A DNA stretch of 64,000 nt from Streptomyces endophytica (GTDB lineage Bacteria; Actinomycetota; Actinomycetes; Streptomycetales; Streptomycetaceae), in assembly GCF_026153355.1 (NCBI RefSeq), contig NZ_CP110636.1, forward strand, positions 1,240,001 through 1,304,000, given 5' to 3'. Position 1 is the stretch's first letter, and each line of letters starts with the position of its first letter. The notes below the pieces were generated by a model, which searched no databases, was not told the DNA's origin, and saw only the letters and a list, made by a program, of their open reading frames with translations. The position numbers and the translations under genes were made by a program. This document shows positions 63,501 through 64,000 of the stretch, in pieces.

Positions 63501-64000
63501 GTGCCCTCGCACGCCCACGACCTGTCCGACGACGAGCCCCTCCAGCGCGAACGCGCCCATCTCGCCGCTTCCCGCGCCGCGCTCCGCGCCATGCGCGCCG
63601 ACGCCGAGTCACTGAACATCGCGGACGTCACCGCGAACTGGGTCAACGCCGAGGTGCTCCAGGGCGAGATCGAAGCCCGGATCAAGGCGCTCGCTGATCT
63701 CTCCCACACCCCGCTGTTCTTCGGCCGCCTCGACTACCTCCACGCCCCGGGCCTCGACCTCGCCGAGGGGGCGGACGGGGAGAACTTCTACATCGGCCGG
63801 CGGCACGTCCACGACGCCGACGGTGACCCGATGGTCATCGACTGGCGCGCGCCCGTCTCCCAGCCGTTCTACCGGGCCTCCAAGAAGGACCCGATGGACC
63901 TCAGGCTGCGCCGCCGCTTCGGTTACACCGGTGGCGAGTTGACCGCCTACGAGGACGAGCACCTCACCGACCCGGCAGAGCTGGAGCGGACCAGCCGGCT
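63501..64000 (+). CDS. HelD/HelR-type RNA polymerase-associated ATPase, 3' end outside window
   Basis: GTG 63501 follows GGAGG (63490) and reads MPSHAHDLSDDEPLQRERAH LAASRAALRAMRADAESLNI, VTANWVNAEVLQGEIEARIK, then HTPLFFGRLDYLHAP, FYIGRRHVHDADGDPMVIDW RAPVSQPFYRASKKDPMDLRLRRRFGY: the N-terminal coiled coil and start of the 1A domain of HelD proteins. These UvrD-like ATPases recycle stalled RNA polymerase, and HelR members displace rifamycins. The window ends after about 167 codons. Confidence 0.88.
   Translation, partial: MPSHAHDLSDDEPLQRERAHLAASRAALRAMRADAESLNIADVTANWVNAEVLQGEIEARIKALADLSHTPLFFGRLDYLHAPGLDLAEGADGENFYIGRRHVHDADGDPMVIDWRAPVSQPFYRASKKDPMDLRLRRRFGYTGGELTAYEDEHLTDPAELERTSR

Overview
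The window is high-GC chromosomal DNA from a Streptomyces. The evidence is GC-rich codon use, GTG/TTG starts, 4-bp ATGA/GTGA gene overlaps, mycothiol-type and futalosine-pathway genes, and a gene order (dmdR1, SIS protein, pdxH, second citrate synthase, serC, mqnB/mqnD, cspB-type gene, helD-type gene) that I recall from the core chromosome of S. coelicolor. I see no rRNA, tRNA, CRISPR array, transposase or prophage genes.

Layout. 0-12 kb: the 3' part of a membrane protein, a lipoprotein, an alpha/beta hydrolase behind a likely LexA box, the iron regulator DmdR1 with a full antisense frame, a SIS-domain protein, a PAS/GAF sensor, a short orphan transcription unit with a 12-codon ORF, pdxH and a citrate synthase. 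12-21 kb: a tightly overlapped operon (TIGR03084 protein, AtuA-like protein, two-subunit biotin-dependent acyl-CoA carboxylase, acyl-CoA dehydrogenase, enoyl-CoA hydratase, TetR regulator) that resembles the atu terpenoid/branched-acyl degradation genes. 21-33 kb: EamA transporter with divergent LysR, a duplicated DUF397 locus, a P-type ATPase, a purine permease, and a MarR/MFS pair. 33-45 kb: RNA cyclic phosphodiesterase, a micro-ORF under a hairpin, an aldo/keto reductase, SGNH hydrolase, serC, a WYL regulator facing a flavin oxidase, and a large FAD/Fe-S oxidase. 45-64 kb: a GHKL ATPase, DUF3027, an MFS protein, DUF2771, menaquinone genes mqnB and mqnD, a cold-shock protein, a HAD phosphatase, the XPB-type helicase with its partner, a GT87 mannosyltransferase, and the start of a HelD-type RNA polymerase recycling ATPase.

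Two features run through the whole window. First, about 21 reading-frame breaks occur in 13 recognisable genes; all but one fit loss of a single base, mostly in a short G or C run, so they look like base-calling deletions rather than gene decay. The affected genes are annotated across the breaks. Second, intergenic DNA is rich in repeats: two copies (11600-12094 and 35166-35710) of a roughly 500-bp inverted-repeat element with its own internal architecture, and several unrelated degenerate short tandem repeats.
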